From: Pseudomonas sp. RSB 5.4
GTDB lineage: Bacteria > Pseudomonadota > Gammaproteobacteria > Pseudomonadales > Pseudomonadaceae
Length of the DNA: 64,000 nucleotides
Reading direction: 5' to 3'
Assembly (NCBI RefSeq): GCF_037126175.1
Contig: NZ_CP146986.1
Span: forward strand, 5,518,501 to 5,582,500
In this document: piece after piece, positions 36,654-46,468 of the stretch
How positions within the stretch are numbered: the stretch's first letter is position 1
How the letters are laid out: every line of letters begins with the position of its first letter
Made by a program: the position numbers and the translations under genes
The notes under the pieces: generated by a model
What the model saw: the letters and a program-made list of their open reading frames with translations, nothing else
Databases searched by the model: none
Told to the model about the DNA's origin: nothing

Positions 36654-37320
36654 CAGCCTGCTGGCGATGGCAGCCTGACAGCCGACCAATTTCCAACTGC
36701 CTGCACTCAATCCCACTGGGGGAGCTGGCTTGCCAGCGATGGCGGCCTCCGAGCCGACCAATCTCCAACAGACCACACCCAATCCCTCTGTAGGAGCCAG
36801 CCTGCTGGCGATGGGCGGCCTGACAGCCAACCATTTTCTAACTGACTCGCCCAATCCACTGTGGGAGCGGGCTTGCCAGCGATGGCGGCCTCCGAGCCGA
36901 CCAATCTCCAACAGACCACACCCAATCCCTCTGTAGGAGCCAGCCTGCTGGCGATGGCGGCCTGACAGCCAACCATTTTCTAACTGACTCGCCCAATCCC
37001 ACTGTGGGAGCTGGCTTGCCAGCGATGGCGGCCTCCGAGCCGACCAATCTCTAAAAGACCACACCCAATCCCTCTGTAGGAGCCAGCCTGCTGGCGATGG
37101 CGGCCTGACAGCCGACCAATCTCCAAAAGACCACACCCAATCCCAATTTGGGAGCTGGCTTGCCAGCGATGGCGGCCTCCGAGCCGACCAATCTCTAACA
37201 AACCACACCCAATCCCTCTGTAGGAGCCAGCCTGCTGGCGATGGGCGGCCTGACAGCCAACCATTTTCTAACTGACTCGCCCAATCCACTGTGGGAGCGG
37301 GCTTGCTCGCGAAGGCGGTT
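36654..37320. repeat. Tandem array of co-oriented REP cores
   Basis: Five units of about 143 bases begin at 36654, 36788, 36931, 37074 and 37218. Each starts CTGTAGGAGCCAGCCTGCTG and holds a second related core half-way (GGGAGCTGGCTTGCCAGCGA), giving ten cores about 72 bases apart, all in the same orientation. Spacers also repeat (GACCACACCCAATCCCT, AACTGACTCGCCCAATCC). The last core is the ordinary CGGGCTTGCTCGCGAA form. The stretch 37321-37472 shows nothing else I can support. Confidence 0.92.
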
Positions 37321-37472
37321 TCACAACCGACCATTTTCTAATCGAACTGAGCGACCGTAGGGACTGTAGGGCGAGTCCGTATTTTGAGTTCTCGATGTTC
37401 TTGAGCGCGACAACCGGTGTGCTGGGCGTTAGTGTTTCAGGTCCACGCCAGTCGCTTTGAGAGGTCAAGGGA

Positions 37473-38702
37473 ATGACGCGCAACCTCGTCCATCTGCTGC
37501 GTCCCAGCGGCTATTTCAGTCTGATGGCCTGGGTACTTGCGGCATTGCTGTTCATCAATCGTCTGAGCAGCATGGTCAAGCTGTTCATGGCGCTGTATCT
37601 GCGTCAGGAGTTGGGGCTGGCGATCGAGACAGTCGGTTGGCTGCTGTCGGCCTATGGTGCCGGGTTGTTGATCGGTTCGATGCTCGGCGGGCTGCTCAGT
37701 GACCATGTGCGGACGGCGCGGCTGACGGCGGCGTTGTTCTTCGTCTCCGTATGGGTGTTGATCCTGCTGGGGCTGGTGACGCAGGTGCCGCTGCTGGCCG
37801 GGTTGCTGTTGCTCAGCGGTACCCTCGACGGGGCGATTCGAACCCTGCATCAGCGGCTGATCATGGAGTATTGCGAGCCAGCGCAGCGTTCGCGCGCCCA
37901 GGCCTTGAGCCGTGTTGCAAGAAACCTTGGCATGGCGGCTGCCGGTATTGCCGGCGGGGTGTTGGCGCAGACGGATTTCCGTTGGGTGTTTTTTGTCAGT
38001 GCGGCAATGACGTTGCTGGCGTTGCTGTGGTTTGTGCGCACTACCTGGCGCCGTGCGGTGCTCGAGCCCGATGAGGTGACCGAGGCTGGCACTGGCACAC
38101 CGTTGCGCGACACGGCGTTCCTTTGGCTGCTCGGTGCGGCGGTGTTGCTGGGGATGGCGTTCGACACGGTTTACAGCACGCTGGGCAACTATCTGCGTGA
38201 CTACTACCACTTGAGCACCGAGGCCATCGGCTGGCAGTTCGGGCTTAACGCGATGCTGGTGGTGGCGCTGCAGATCCCACTGACGCATTGGGGCGAGCGC
38301 TGGGGCTTGCGTCGACAAGTGCTGGCGGGCTGTGTGTTACTGGCGGTCGGGTTGGGGATGTTGCCGTTTGGCTCGGGGTTGTTTTACGTGTGTCTGTCGA
38401 CGGTGATCTGGACATTGGGTGAAGCTTTTTTCATGCCGCCAATGAATGTGCTGGTCATGCGGCATGCGCAGGGTGGCAAGAGCGGCCAGTATTTCGGCCT
38501 GTTCTTCATGAGCTGGAGCGCCAGTGCGTTGCTGTCTCCGGTGCTGAGTGGTCAGCTGTATGGGCACTTCGGCGGGCACAGCGTATGGCTTGCGAGCGCG
38601 ACACTGGCGTTGTTGACCGTGCCGCTGATCTGCCTTGCTACACGCTTGTCGACACCGGCCAAGGCGCAAGCCGCCAACCAGCGCGCCACCTCGCTTAGCT
38701 GA
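37473..38702 (+). CDS. MFS transporter (MdtH-like)
   Basis: A 409-residue major facilitator protein with twelve predicted spans in two halves and the loop 2-3 motif GGLLSDHVRTARL (about 71-83). Homologues of the MdtH type are drug or metabolite exporters; the substrate cannot be told. GAGGTCAAGGG lies before the ATG. It stands alone between the REP array and a small gene. Confidence 0.88.
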   Translation: MTRNLVHLLRPSGYFSLMAWVLAALLFINRLSSMVKLFMALYLRQELGLAIETVGWLLSAYGAGLLIGSMLGGLLSDHVRTARLTAALFFVSVWVLILLGLVTQVPLLAGLLLLSGTLDGAIRTLHQRLIMEYCEPAQRSRAQALSRVARNLGMAAAGIAGGVLAQTDFRWVFFVSAAMTLLALLWFVRTTWRRAVLEPDEVTEAGTGTPLRDTAFLWLLGAAVLLGMAFDTVYSTLGNYLRDYYHLSTEAIGWQFGLNAMLVVALQIPLTHWGERWGLRRQVLAGCVLLAVGLGMLPFGSGLFYVCLSTVIWTLGEAFFMPPMNVLVMRHAQGGKSGQYFGLFFMSWSASALLSPVLSGQLYGHFGGHSVWLASATLALLTVPLICLATRLSTPAKAQAANQRATSLS

Positions 38703-38853
38703 TTCGGTTATAGCGGTTATTCACAAGTGATCTTCCCGACCGGGGCATTTCCGAGGTCCCGTTAGCGTCCTATCTGGTGAACCGGACTGATCGGAACTAG
38801 ATTTCATTCAGCGCCGGATTGGCACCCCAGGCTTCAACCACGAAAGGATGGAA

Positions 38854-39114
38854 ATGGCTATGAGCATTTTTCAACGCGTTGTGCTGTTGCTTAAGGTTTT
38901 GGTGATGTTGACGCTTGGCACCACGGCGGCGTGGGCGAGTTCTGCCACGCCACCACAGGGTTTTAACGCAGCCCACGGACAAGCCGGTGTGGTCATGCTG
39001 GCCAAGTCTGAATCCGAACCGGGCGATCAGGACCAGGGCGGCAGCAAGGACGATGACGACTCCACCACTGATGAGCCAGACACTGACGATGACGACGGCG
39101 ACAGCCAGTCGTAA
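38854..39114 (+). CDS. Small secreted acidic protein, unknown function
   Basis: An 86-residue protein with a signal peptide of about 27 residues (VVLLLKVLVMLTLGTTAAWA) and a short mature part ending in an aspartate-rich tail (DDDDSTTDEPDTDDDDGD), which could bind calcium or other cations. I do not recognise a family. AAGGA lies five bases before ATG 38854; ATG 38848 overlaps it and ATG 38860 is also possible. A terminator follows 17 bases after the stop, supporting a real short transcript. Confidence 0.7.
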   Translation: MAMSIFQRVVLLLKVLVMLTLGTTAAWASSATPPQGFNAAHGQAGVVMLAKSESEPGDQDQGGSKDDDDSTTDEPDTDDDDGDSQS

Positions 39115-39128
39115 ATCGCCGGCAAAAG

Positions 39129-39176
39129 AAAACCCCTTCTTCCCCGACTGATGCGCAATCGGAGGAGAAGGGGTTT
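39129..39176. terminator. Terminator after the small acidic-protein gene
   Basis: AACCCCTTCTTCC pairs with GGAGAAGGGGTT, preceded by A-rich and followed by TTT; usable on both strands and facing the dpp operon end. Confidence 0.75.
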
Positions 39177-39205
39177 GGTTAACCCTTTGACTACAACTCA
39201 AATCC

Positions 39206-39297
39206 CCTGTGGTAGAGGGCTTGCGCCCGAAAGCGGTGAATCAGTCACCATCATCATCGACTGTCACACCGCATTCGCGAGCAAGCCCGCTGCCACA
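39206..39297. repeat. Degenerate REP pair downstream of dppF
   Basis: CCTGTGGTAGAGGGCTTGCG and GAGCAAGCCCGCTGCCACA are a less perfect REP pair in the convergent gap. Confidence 0.75.
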
Positions 39298-39313
39298 ATT
39301 CTGTCCGCGGTGA

Positions 39314-40294
39314 TCAGGCGGCGCCGTCGAGGAACTGCTCGGCGTAGTGGCAAGCCACCTGCCGGTTGTCGAGCTGGCGCAGGGCCGGCTCTTCGCTGCT
39401 GCAACGTTCGGTCGCGTACGGGCAGCGCTTGTGGAACGCGCAGCCCGGTGGCGGGTTCAGCGGGTTGGGCAGTTCGCCGACGATCTTGATTTTCGGCTTG
39501 TCCGGGTCCGGGTGGATCGTAGGCGTCGCCGATAACAAGGCTTGGGTGTACGGGTGCAGAGGACGGGTGTAGATGTCCTCTTTCGGGCCCATTTCCACCG
39601 GCCGGCCGAGGTACATCACCAGCACCGAATCAGCGACGTGACGCACCACGGCCAGGTTGTGCGAGATGAACACGTAGGCGGTGTTGAATTCCTGCTGCAG
39701 GTCCATGAACAGGTTCAGCACCTGCGCCTGAATCGACACGTCCAGCGCCGAGGTCGGTTCGTCCGCCACCAGCACTTTCGGTTGCAGCATCATCGCCCGG
39801 GCCAGGGCGATCCGCTGACGCTGACCGCCGGAGAACATGTGCGGATAACGCTGGTAATGCTCAGGACGCAAGCCGACCTGCTTCATCATCGCCTGGACTT
39901 TCTCGCGACGTTCGGTGGCCGACAGGTTGGTGTTGATCAGCAGCGGCTCGGCCAGTTGATCACCGATTTTCTGCCGTGGGTTCAACGATGCGTACGGGCT
40001 CTGGAATACCATCTGCACGTCTTTGCGCAGTTGCTTGCGCTGGGCCTTGTCGGCGCCGGCGACTTCCTGACCGGCGATCTTCAGCGAGCCGGACGACGGC
40101 TCTTCAATCAGGGTCAGGGCACGGGCCAGGGTGGATTTGCCGCAGCCCGATTCGCCGACCACGGCGAGGGTCTTGCCGGCTTCCAGTTCGAACGACACAC
40201 CGTTGAGGGCGCGCACGGTCGCGTGGCCCTTGAACAGGCCACGGGAGACTTCGTAGTGACGGGTCAGGTCGCGGGCGGTAAGTACGACGGCCAT
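39314..40294 (-). CDS. dppF: Dipeptide ABC transporter ATP-binding protein DppF
   Basis: A 326-residue ATPase, one half of the DppD-DppF pair that powers dipeptide import. Walker A is at 47-54 (GESGCGKS), with FSGGQRQRIALARA and VADEPTSALDVS further on. The C-terminal oligopeptide-transporter extension has the cysteine cluster CAFHKRCPYATERC, which in this family can hold an iron-sulfur cluster. It starts within the last base of dppD (TAATG overlap) and is the final gene of the dppBCDF operon. Confidence 0.95.
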   Translation of the reverse strand: MAVVLTARDLTRHYEVSRGLFKGHATVRALNGVSFELEAGKTLAVVGESGCGKSTLARALTLIEEPSSGSLKIAGQEVAGADKAQRKQLRKDVQMVFQSPYASLNPRQKIGDQLAEPLLINTNLSATERREKVQAMMKQVGLRPEHYQRYPHMFSGGQRQRIALARAMMLQPKVLVADEPTSALDVSIQAQVLNLFMDLQQEFNTAYVFISHNLAVVRHVADSVLVMYLGRPVEMGPKEDIYTRPLHPYTQALLSATPTIHPDPDKPKIKIVGELPNPLNPPPGCAFHKRCPYATERCSSEEPALRQLDNRQVACHYAEQFLDGAA

Positions 40295-41262
40295 TACGCC
40301 ACCTCCTGGTTCAGCGGGAAGAAGCAGCGCGCGAGGCTGTTGCTTTTCGGATCAAGGGCTGGACGCTGCGCGCGGCAGCTGTCCTGCACGTACGGGCAGC
40401 GCGGCGACAGCAGGCAACCCTGCGGACGGTCGTAGCGGCCCGGAACGATACCCGGCAGGGTCGACAGGCGTGAGGCGCCCAGACTGTGCTCGGGAATCGC
40501 CTTGAGCAGCGCTTCGCTGTACGGGTGCGCCGGGATGTCGAACAGTTGCGGCACCTGACCGACTTCAACCGCTTGGCCGGCGTACATCACGCACACGCGC
40601 TGGGCGGTTTCAGCCACGACCGCAAGGTCGTGGGTGATCAGCACCAGGCCCATGTTCTGTTCTTTCTGCAACGCCAGCAGCAGATCCATGATCTGCGCCT
40701 GAATCGTTACGTCCAGCGCCGTGGTCGGTTCGTCGGCGATCAGCAGTTTTGGCTCGCCGGCAATCGCCATGGCAATCGCCACGCGCTGGCTCATACCGCC
40801 GGACAGTTGGTGCGGGTAGGCGTCCATACGGCTGGCGGCGCCCGGGATTTCAACTTTTTCCAGCAGTTCGATGGCACGTTTGCGCGCTTGCTTGCCGGAC
40901 ATTTTCAGGTGCAGGCGCAGCACTTCTTCGATCTGGAAACCGACGGTGTAGCTCGGGTTGAGTGCGGTCATCGGGTCCTGGAACACCATCGCCAGGTCTT
41001 TGCCGACGATTTGTCGACGCTGGCGGCTGCTCAGCTTGAGCATGTTCTTGCCGTCGAAACTCAGGGAATCGGCAGTGACGATCCCCGGGTGCTCGATCAG
41101 GCCCATCAGCGCCATCATGGTCACGGATTTACCCGAACCCGATTCGCCAACGATCGCCAGGACTTCGCCCTTGTCGACTTTCAGGTCGAGGCCGTCGACT
41201 ACTGGAACGGCGTTCTTGTCGCCGAAGCGAACGTTGAGATTCTTGATTTCTAGCAGTGACAT
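40294..41262 (-). CDS. dppD: Dipeptide ABC transporter ATP-binding protein DppD
   Basis: A 322-residue ATPase, partner of DppF. It carries Walker A GESGSGKS near residue 39, [14 protein letters not shown] and [12 protein letters not shown], and the C-terminal cysteine cluster [17 protein letters not shown] 41262 follows GGAGA; the extra 15 residues of the open frame are not family-like. It lies ten bases after dppC. Confidence 0.95.
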   Translation of the reverse strand: MSLLEIKNLNVRFGDKNAVPVVDGLDLKVDKGEVLAIVGESGSGKSVTMMALMGLIEHPGIVTADSLSFDGKNMLKLSSRQRRQIVGKDLAMVFQDPMTALNPSYTVGFQIEEVLRLHLKMSGKQARKRAIELLEKVEIPGAASRMDAYPHQLSGGMSQRVAIAMAIAGEPKLLIADEPTTALDVTIQAQIMDLLLALQKEQNMGLVLITHDLAVVAETAQRVCVMYAGQAVEVGQVPQLFDIPAHPYSEALLKAIPEHSLGASRLSTLPGIVPGRYDRPQGCLLSPRCPYVQDSCRAQRPALDPKSNSLARCFFPLNQEVA

Positions 41263-41272
41263 GGGAATCTCC

Positions 41273-42199
41273 TCAGGCGGCGTTCTTGAGTTTCGGGTCC
41301 AGCGCATCGCGCAGGCCGTCGCCCATCAAGTTGATTGCCAGCACGCTGAGCAAAATGGTCAAACCAGGCAGACTGACGACCCACCAGGCGCGTTCGATGT
41401 AGTCGCGGGCCGAGGCCAGCATGGTGCCCCACTCAGGGGTTGGCGGTTGTACGCCAAGGCCGAGGAAGCCCAGCGCCGCAGCATCGAGAATCGCCGAAGA
41501 GAAACTCAGGGTCGCCTGCACGATCAGTGGCGCCATGCAGTTGGGCAGCACGGTGATGAACATCAGGCGTGGCAGACCGGCACCGGCCAGGCGCGCGGCG
41601 GTCACGTAGTCGCGGTTCAGTTCGCCCATCACCGCAGCACGGGTCAGACGCACGTAGGACGGCAAGGACACCACAGCAATGGCGATCACGGTGTTGATCA
41701 GGCCAGGGCCGAGGATGGCGACGATCGCCACAGCCAGCAGCAGGGACGGCAGGGCCAGCATGATGTCCATCAGACGCATGATGGTCGGGCCGATCATTTT
41801 CGGGAAGAAGCCGGCGAACAGACCCAGCAGGATCCCCGGGATCAGCGACATCACCACTGACGACAGACCGATCAGCAGCGACAGGCGCGAACCCTGGATC
41901 AGGCGCGACAGCAGGTCACGCCCCAGTTCATCGGTACCGAGCAGGAACTGCATCTGCCCGCCTTCAAGCCAGGCCGGTGGCGTCAGCAGGAAGTCACGGT
42001 ATTGCTCGCTCGGGTTATGCGGCGCGACCCACGGCGCGAAGATCGCGCAGAAAATCACCAGCAGCATGAACAGCAGGCCGGCAACCGCGCCCTTGTTTTT
42101 GGAGAAGGCTTGCCAGAATTCTTTGTACGGCGACGGGTACAGCAGGCTTTGATCCGCGCTTGGGGCGGCATTGGCTACTGAGGATGTTGGAGTGCTCAT
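41273..42199 (-). CDS. dppC: Dipeptide ABC transporter permease DppC
   Basis: A 308-residue inner-membrane permease with a soluble N-terminal tail, six spans and the EAA loop ([17 protein letters not shown]). It pairs with DppB. ATG 42199 (MSTPTSSV) gives the usual length; the longer frame to 42241 runs into the dppB end. Ten bases separate it from dppB. Confidence 0.95.
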   Translation of the reverse strand: MSTPTSSVANAAPSADQSLLYPSPYKEFWQAFSKNKGAVAGLLFMLLVIFCAIFAPWVAPHNPSEQYRDFLLTPPAWLEGGQMQFLLGTDELGRDLLSRLIQGSRLSLLIGLSSVVMSLIPGILLGLFAGFFPKMIGPTIMRLMDIMLALPSLLLAVAIVAILGPGLINTVIAIAVVSLPSYVRLTRAAVMGELNRDYVTAARLAGAGLPRLMFITVLPNCMAPLIVQATLSFSSAILDAAALGFLGLGVQPPTPEWGTMLASARDYIERAWWVVSLPGLTILLSVLAINLMGDGLRDALDPKLKNAA

Positions 42200-42209
42200 G
42201 GTATGGACC

Positions 42210-43220
42210 TCAGCGCTGATGACGGATGCGTGGGTTGGCAAAGCCGTAGAGGATGTCCACTACGAAGTTGACCAGAATCACCAGGCAGGCGATTAACAGG
42301 ATGCCGTTTTGCACAACCGGGTAGTCCCGGGCGCCGATGGCTTCGATCAGCCATTTACCGATGCCGGGCCAGGAGAAGATGGTTTCGGTCAGGACTGCAC
42401 CGGCCAGCAGGGTGCCGACTTGCAGACCGACCACGGTCAGAACCGGAATCAGCGCGTTGCGCAGGCCGTGCACGAACACCACGCGCGCCGGCGACAGGCC
42501 TTTGGCCCGGGCGGTACGGATGTAGTCTTCACGCAGCACTTCGAGCATCGACGAACGGGTCATCCGCGCGATCACCGCCAGCGGAATGGTGCCGAGCACG
42601 ATGGCCGGCAGGATCAGGTGATGCAGGGCATCGAGGAACGCGCCCATGTCATCGGCCAGCAGCGTGTCGATCAGCATGAAACCGGTGCGCGGCTCGATGT
42701 CGTAGAGCAGGTCGATCCGTCCGGAGACCGGGGTCCAGCCCAGGCTCACCGAGAAAAACATGATCAGGATCAGGCCCCACCAGAAGATCGGCATCGAATA
42801 CCCCGCCAGGGAGATGCCCATCACCCCGTGGTCGAACAGGGATCCTCGCTTGAGGGCCGCAATCACCCCGGCCAGCAGGCCCAGGATGCCGGCGAACAGC
42901 AGGGCGGCCATGGACAGTTCCAGGGTCGCCGGGAAGAGAGAGGTGAACTCGGTCCATACGCTTTCACGCGTACGCAGGGATTCGCCGAGATCGCCGTGGG
43001 CCAGTTTGCCGATGTAGTCCAGGTACTGGGCATACAGCGGTTTGTTCAGACCTAGGCGTTCCATTGCCTGAGCGTGCATTTCGGGGTCGACCCGACGTTC
43101 GCCCATCATCACTTCCACGGGGTCGCCAGGGATCATGCGAATCAACGCGAAAGTCAGCAGGGTGATGCCGAAAAACGTGGGGATCAACAACCCCAGTCGG
43201 CGGGCAATAAAACTAAACAT
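42210..43220 (-). CDS. dppB: Dipeptide ABC transporter permease DppB
   Basis: A 336-residue permease, first gene of the transporter part of the operon. It opens with the family-typical MFSFIARRLGLLIPTFFGITLLTF and has the EAA-type loop YIRTARAKGLSPARVVF. A GC hairpin lies between it and the upstream dppA gene. Confidence 0.96.
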   Translation of the reverse strand: MFSFIARRLGLLIPTFFGITLLTFALIRMIPGDPVEVMMGERRVDPEMHAQAMERLGLNKPLYAQYLDYIGKLAHGDLGESLRTRESVWTEFTSLFPATLELSMAALLFAGILGLLAGVIAALKRGSLFDHGVMGISLAGYSMPIFWWGLILIMFFSVSLGWTPVSGRIDLLYDIEPRTGFMLIDTLLADDMGAFLDALHHLILPAIVLGTIPLAVIARMTRSSMLEVLREDYIRTARAKGLSPARVVFVHGLRNALIPVLTVVGLQVGTLLAGAVLTETIFSWPGIGKWLIEAIGARDYPVVQNGILLIACLVILVNFVVDILYGFANPRIRHQR

Positions 43221-43253
43221 CTTGTGTGGTACCTCATCAGCCGGTTAGGCGTG

Positions 43254-43283
43254 CCCGGCGACCCTGGGGTCAGGGAGGCCGGG
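43254..43283 (-). other. GC-rich hairpin between dppA and dppB
   Basis: CCCGGC and GCCGGG enclose CCCTG and CAGGG around a short loop, without a T run. This fits an RNA-stabilising structure that keeps binding-protein mRNA more abundant than the transporter mRNA. Confidence 0.6.
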
Positions 43284-43293
43284 AGTTTCTTAT

Positions 43294-44889
43294 CTACTTC
43301 ACCTGGGTGGTGGCGAAGTTATTAGTGGTGAGAGGGCTGATGTGATAACCCTCTACGTTGTTGCGCATTGCGGTAAACATACGGGTGTGGGCCATGCTGA
43401 TCCACGGTTGGTCCTGATTAAACAGCACCTGGGCCTGTTCGTAGAGTTTGGCGCGTTCGGCCGGATCTACTTTAGCCCGTGCTTCGTCCAGCAGTGCCTG
43501 GAATTTCTCGTTGCACCAGCGAGCGTAGTTTTCGCCGTTCTTGGCCGCTTCGCAACTGAGCATAGGCGTCAGGAAGTTATCCGGGTCGCCGTTGTCGCCC
43601 GCCCATCCGGCCGACACCATGTCGTGCTCGCCGGCCTTGGCGCGTTTGAGCATCTCGCCCCATTCCATCACGCGGATGTCGATCTTGATCCCGACTTTCG
43701 CCAGGTCAGCCTGCATCATCTGCGCGCCGAGCATCGGATTCGGGTTGGTCGGGCCACCACCGTTACGGGTAAACAGGGTAAACACGGTGCCTTCCGGAAC
43801 CCCGGCCTCCTTGAGCAGGGCGCGCGCCTTGTCGAGGTCACGTGGCGGGTTCTTCAGGTCGTGGTTGTAGCCCAGCAGCGTCGGCGGGTACGGGTTGACC
43901 GCGACCGAGGCGTTGCCTTTGCCGAACAGCGCGTTGACGTAGGCTTCCTTGTCGAAGGCGATATCAATCGCTTTGCGCACCCGCACGTCGCTGATGTATT
44001 TGTGCTGGGTGTTCATGGCGATGTACGAGACGGTCATCGCGTCCATCTCGTCGACCTTCAGGTTGCTGTCTTTCTTGATGCTCGGGATGTCATCCGGCTT
44101 CGGATACAGCGCGATCTGGCACTCGTTGGCCTTGAGCTTCTGCAGGCGCACGTTGTTGTCAGTGGCGATCGCCAGAATCAGCGCGTCGGCCGGGGCCTTG
44201 CCACGGAAGTAGTCCGGGTTGGCCTTGAAGCGTACCTGGGCGTCCTTGGCGTAACGCTGGAAGATGAACGGGCCGGTGCCCACAGGCTTGTTGTTGAGGT
44301 CGCCGGTCTTGCCGGACTTGAGCAACTGGTCGGCGTATTCGGCCGGGTAGATCGAGGAGAACGCCATGGCGATGTCGGCCAGGAACGGCGCTTCGCGGCG
44401 GGTCAGGGTGAACTTGACCGTGTTGTCGTCGACTTTCTCTACGCTTTTGAGCAGTTCCTTGAAGCCCATGCTTTCAAAGTACGGGAAGCCCACGCTCGAC
44501 AGTTTGTGCCACGGGTGATTCGGGTCCAGCTGGCGCTGGAAGCTCCAGACCACGTCGTCGGCGTTCATGTCGCGGGTCGGCTTGAAATATTCGGTGGTGT
44601 GAAACTTGACGCCTTTGCGCAGGTGGAACGTGTAGGTCAGGCCGTCGTCACTGATGTCCCAGGACTCGGCGAGCGCCGGGATCACTTCGGTGGTGCCGGG
44701 CTTGAAGTCGGCCAGACGGTTGAAGATCGTTTCGGCCACCGCATCGGCAGTGACTGCAGTTGTGTACTGGACCATATCGAAGCCTTCCGGGCTGGCTTCG
44801 GTGCAGACCACCAAGGGTTTGGCCGAGACGCCGATGGCGGCGCTCAACAACGCGGCAGCGACGGCCGCACGTAGGGGAAGCATTTTCAT
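43294..44889 (-). CDS. dppA: DppA-type dipeptide-binding protein (directly upstream of dppB)
   Basis: A 531-residue periplasmic binding protein (SBP_bac_5 family). Signal peptide about 1-22 (AAVAAALLSAAIGVSA), then the family opening LVVCTEASPEGFDMVQYTT and the motif GDNGDPDNFLTPMLSCEA. It is the most divergent of the four in the window (WSFQRQLDP instead of FTFNRMLDP), so it may have a different peptide preference. ATG 44889 has GAGGG six bases upstream. It lies 73 bases before dppB and is likely the transporter's core binding protein. Confidence 0.93.
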   Translation of the reverse strand: MKMLPLRAAVAAALLSAAIGVSAKPLVVCTEASPEGFDMVQYTTAVTADAVAETIFNRLADFKPGTTEVIPALAESWDISDDGLTYTFHLRKGVKFHTTEYFKPTRDMNADDVVWSFQRQLDPNHPWHKLSSVGFPYFESMGFKELLKSVEKVDDNTVKFTLTRREAPFLADIAMAFSSIYPAEYADQLLKSGKTGDLNNKPVGTGPFIFQRYAKDAQVRFKANPDYFRGKAPADALILAIATDNNVRLQKLKANECQIALYPKPDDIPSIKKDSNLKVDEMDAMTVSYIAMNTQHKYISDVRVRKAIDIAFDKEAYVNALFGKGNASVAVNPYPPTLLGYNHDLKNPPRDLDKARALLKEAGVPEGTVFTLFTRNGGGPTNPNPMLGAQMMQADLAKVGIKIDIRVMEWGEMLKRAKAGEHDMVSAGWAGDNGDPDNFLTPMLSCEAAKNGENYARWCNEKFQALLDEARAKVDPAERAKLYEQAQVLFNQDQPWISMAHTRMFTAMRNNVEGYHISPLTTNNFATTQVK

Positions 44890-44917
44890 CGATAACCCTC
44901 TGCAATCGGTTGAAGAC

Positions 44918-44968
44918 AAAAAACCGAACGGCCGACTCGTCATGAGTCAGCCGTCGGTCGGCGGTTTT
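44918..44968 (-). terminator. Terminator after opdP
   Basis: A long hairpin (CCGCCGACCGACGGCTGACT pairing with GAGTCGGCCGTTCGG) ends in six T on the minus strand, directly after the opdP stop. The following dppA must then rely on read-through or its own promoter. Confidence 0.8.
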
Positions 44969-46389
44969 TACAGGATGTTGAATGGAATCGTGGTCACGAG
45001 ACGGAACTCGTTGATGTTGCCGTCAGCCTGATGCTCGCTCGCGCGGTGAGTGGTGTAAGTCGCGCGAATCGCGGTGGCCTTCAGAGGGCCACTCTGCACG
45101 GCGTAAGAGGCGCCGATGCCGTATTCGTAGTGGCTTTCGCCGTCCATCAGGCTCAGGTCGCCGCGCTTGGCGCCCGGATCGGTGTAGGCGGTGCCGGTGT
45201 AGTGAGTACCGTCGATGCCCCAGCCACGAGCCTGGTAGATGTTGAACTTCAGGCCTGGCACGCCGTATTCGGCCATGTTGATGCCATAGGCGATCTGGAA
45301 GGATTTCTCGTTCGGGCCGTTGAAGTCCGACAGCAGGGAGTTGGCCAGGTAGATGCCGTTGGTTTCGTGCAGGTAGTCGAAGTACTCGTCACCGTTCACT
45401 TGCTGGTACGAGAAGGTCAGGCTGTGCGCCTGGTGGGTCAGGCCGAACGACAGCGAGTAGGTGTCGTTGTCGATTTTGCCCATCAGTTTTTTGCCTTCAT
45501 CTACGGTCTTGTAGTAGTTCAGACCGGTGGTCAGGCTCAGCACCTGGCTGTCACCCAGTTCATGGGTGCCGCCGAAGTAGTACTGGTTCCAGAAGTCTTC
45601 GACGTTGGCCACGTAGAGGCTGGTTTTCAGGCTTTTGAGCGGCTGATAGTTGACGCCGGCGGTGTAGACCTTGTCGGTTTCCGCGCCGTTGGCACCGTAT
45701 TCGCTGCGGAACTTCGACAGGCTCTGCTCGGTACGAGGCGAGACGCGGTCAAAACCGGCCAGGTCGAACGACAGGTTGTTGAATTCTTCGCTGTGCAGGC
45801 TGATACCTTCGAAGCTCGAAGGCAGCGGACGGTTGCCGATGACGTCGACGATCGGGGTGCTGAAATTCTGGCGGCCTGCGGTCAGCGTAGTGTTGGAAAC
45901 ACGGAACTTGACGTTGGCCAGACCCAGTTTGCTCCACTGGTCGACAGCGTCACCGTCGGAGTGCGCCAGGGTACGGTTGGAACCGCCGGCGATGTCCTTG
46001 CGGTCACGGTCGAGAGCGATGGCGTTGTAGGCCGCGACTTCGGTGCTGACGCCAACGGTGCCTTGGGTGAAGCCCGAGGTGTAGTTGACGATTGTGCCTT
46101 GAACCCAGTTGATACGACGTGCGGTCGGTGTTTTGACCACGGGCGAAGTGTTCTTGTCACTGTTTTTCACGTAGCTGAAGGTGTCATCGCGACGCTTCAG
46201 TTCGTTGGCATACCAGTTACGCGTGGTGCCGCCCAGACTTTGTCCATCGACAAAGCCTTTGGCCTCGCTTTGGGCGCTGCTGCCGGCCAGAGTGGTCGGT
46301 ACGAATTCCTGACTAACAGGTTCCGCATACGCCGTTGCGGTAATGCTGCTGATGGCCAAAGCCAGTATCGCAGTGCTGCTCAGTTTCAT
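44968..46389 (-). CDS. opdP: OprD-family porin, OpdP type (dipeptide porin)
   Basis: A 473-residue outer-membrane channel. Signal peptide about 22 residues (ISSITATAYA), N-terminal EFVPTTLAGSSAQSEAKGFVDGQSLGGTTRNWY, internal family motif RVSNTTLTAGRQNFSTPIV, and a barrel ending in PFNIL. OprD-family members admit amino acids and peptides; OpdP of P. aeruginosa takes glycine-glutamate dipeptides, and the gene has the same position in the dpp locus there (recollection). A perfect 12-bp palindrome lies 80 bases upstream. Confidence 0.9.
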   Translation of the reverse strand: MKLSSTAILALAISSITATAYAEPVSQEFVPTTLAGSSAQSEAKGFVDGQSLGGTTRNWYANELKRRDDTFSYVKNSDKNTSPVVKTPTARRINWVQGTIVNYTSGFTQGTVGVSTEVAAYNAIALDRDRKDIAGGSNRTLAHSDGDAVDQWSKLGLANVKFRVSNTTLTAGRQNFSTPIVDVIGNRPLPSSFEGISLHSEEFNNLSFDLAGFDRVSPRTEQSLSKFRSEYGANGAETDKVYTAGVNYQPLKSLKTSLYVANVEDFWNQYYFGGTHELGDSQVLSLTTGLNYYKTVDEGKKLMGKIDNDTYSLSFGLTHQAHSLTFSYQQVNGDEYFDYLHETNGIYLANSLLSDFNGPNEKSFQIAYGINMAEYGVPGLKFNIYQARGWGIDGTHYTGTAYTDPGAKRGDLSLMDGESHYEYGIGASYAVQSGPLKATAIRATYTTHRASEHQADGNINEFRLVTTIPFNIL

Positions 46390-46468
46390 GGGTGAAGCTC
46401 CTTTACTTTCTTTTTATGCCGGCTTTTTTGGGTTGGCCGGTTATTGGTTTAGAACTCATTCACACATC

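Noticed and set aside
36654..37320. CRISPR array
   Set aside because: Repeats are direct and regular, but the spacers are themselves repeated, the unit is a known REP core, and no cas gene is near.
36543..37334. Several overlapping frames with repeated peptides (ASQLENGWLSG and similar)
   Set aside because: They are translations of the tandem REP array. The repeats are not whole codons in length (143-144 bases), so the reading frame changes between units.
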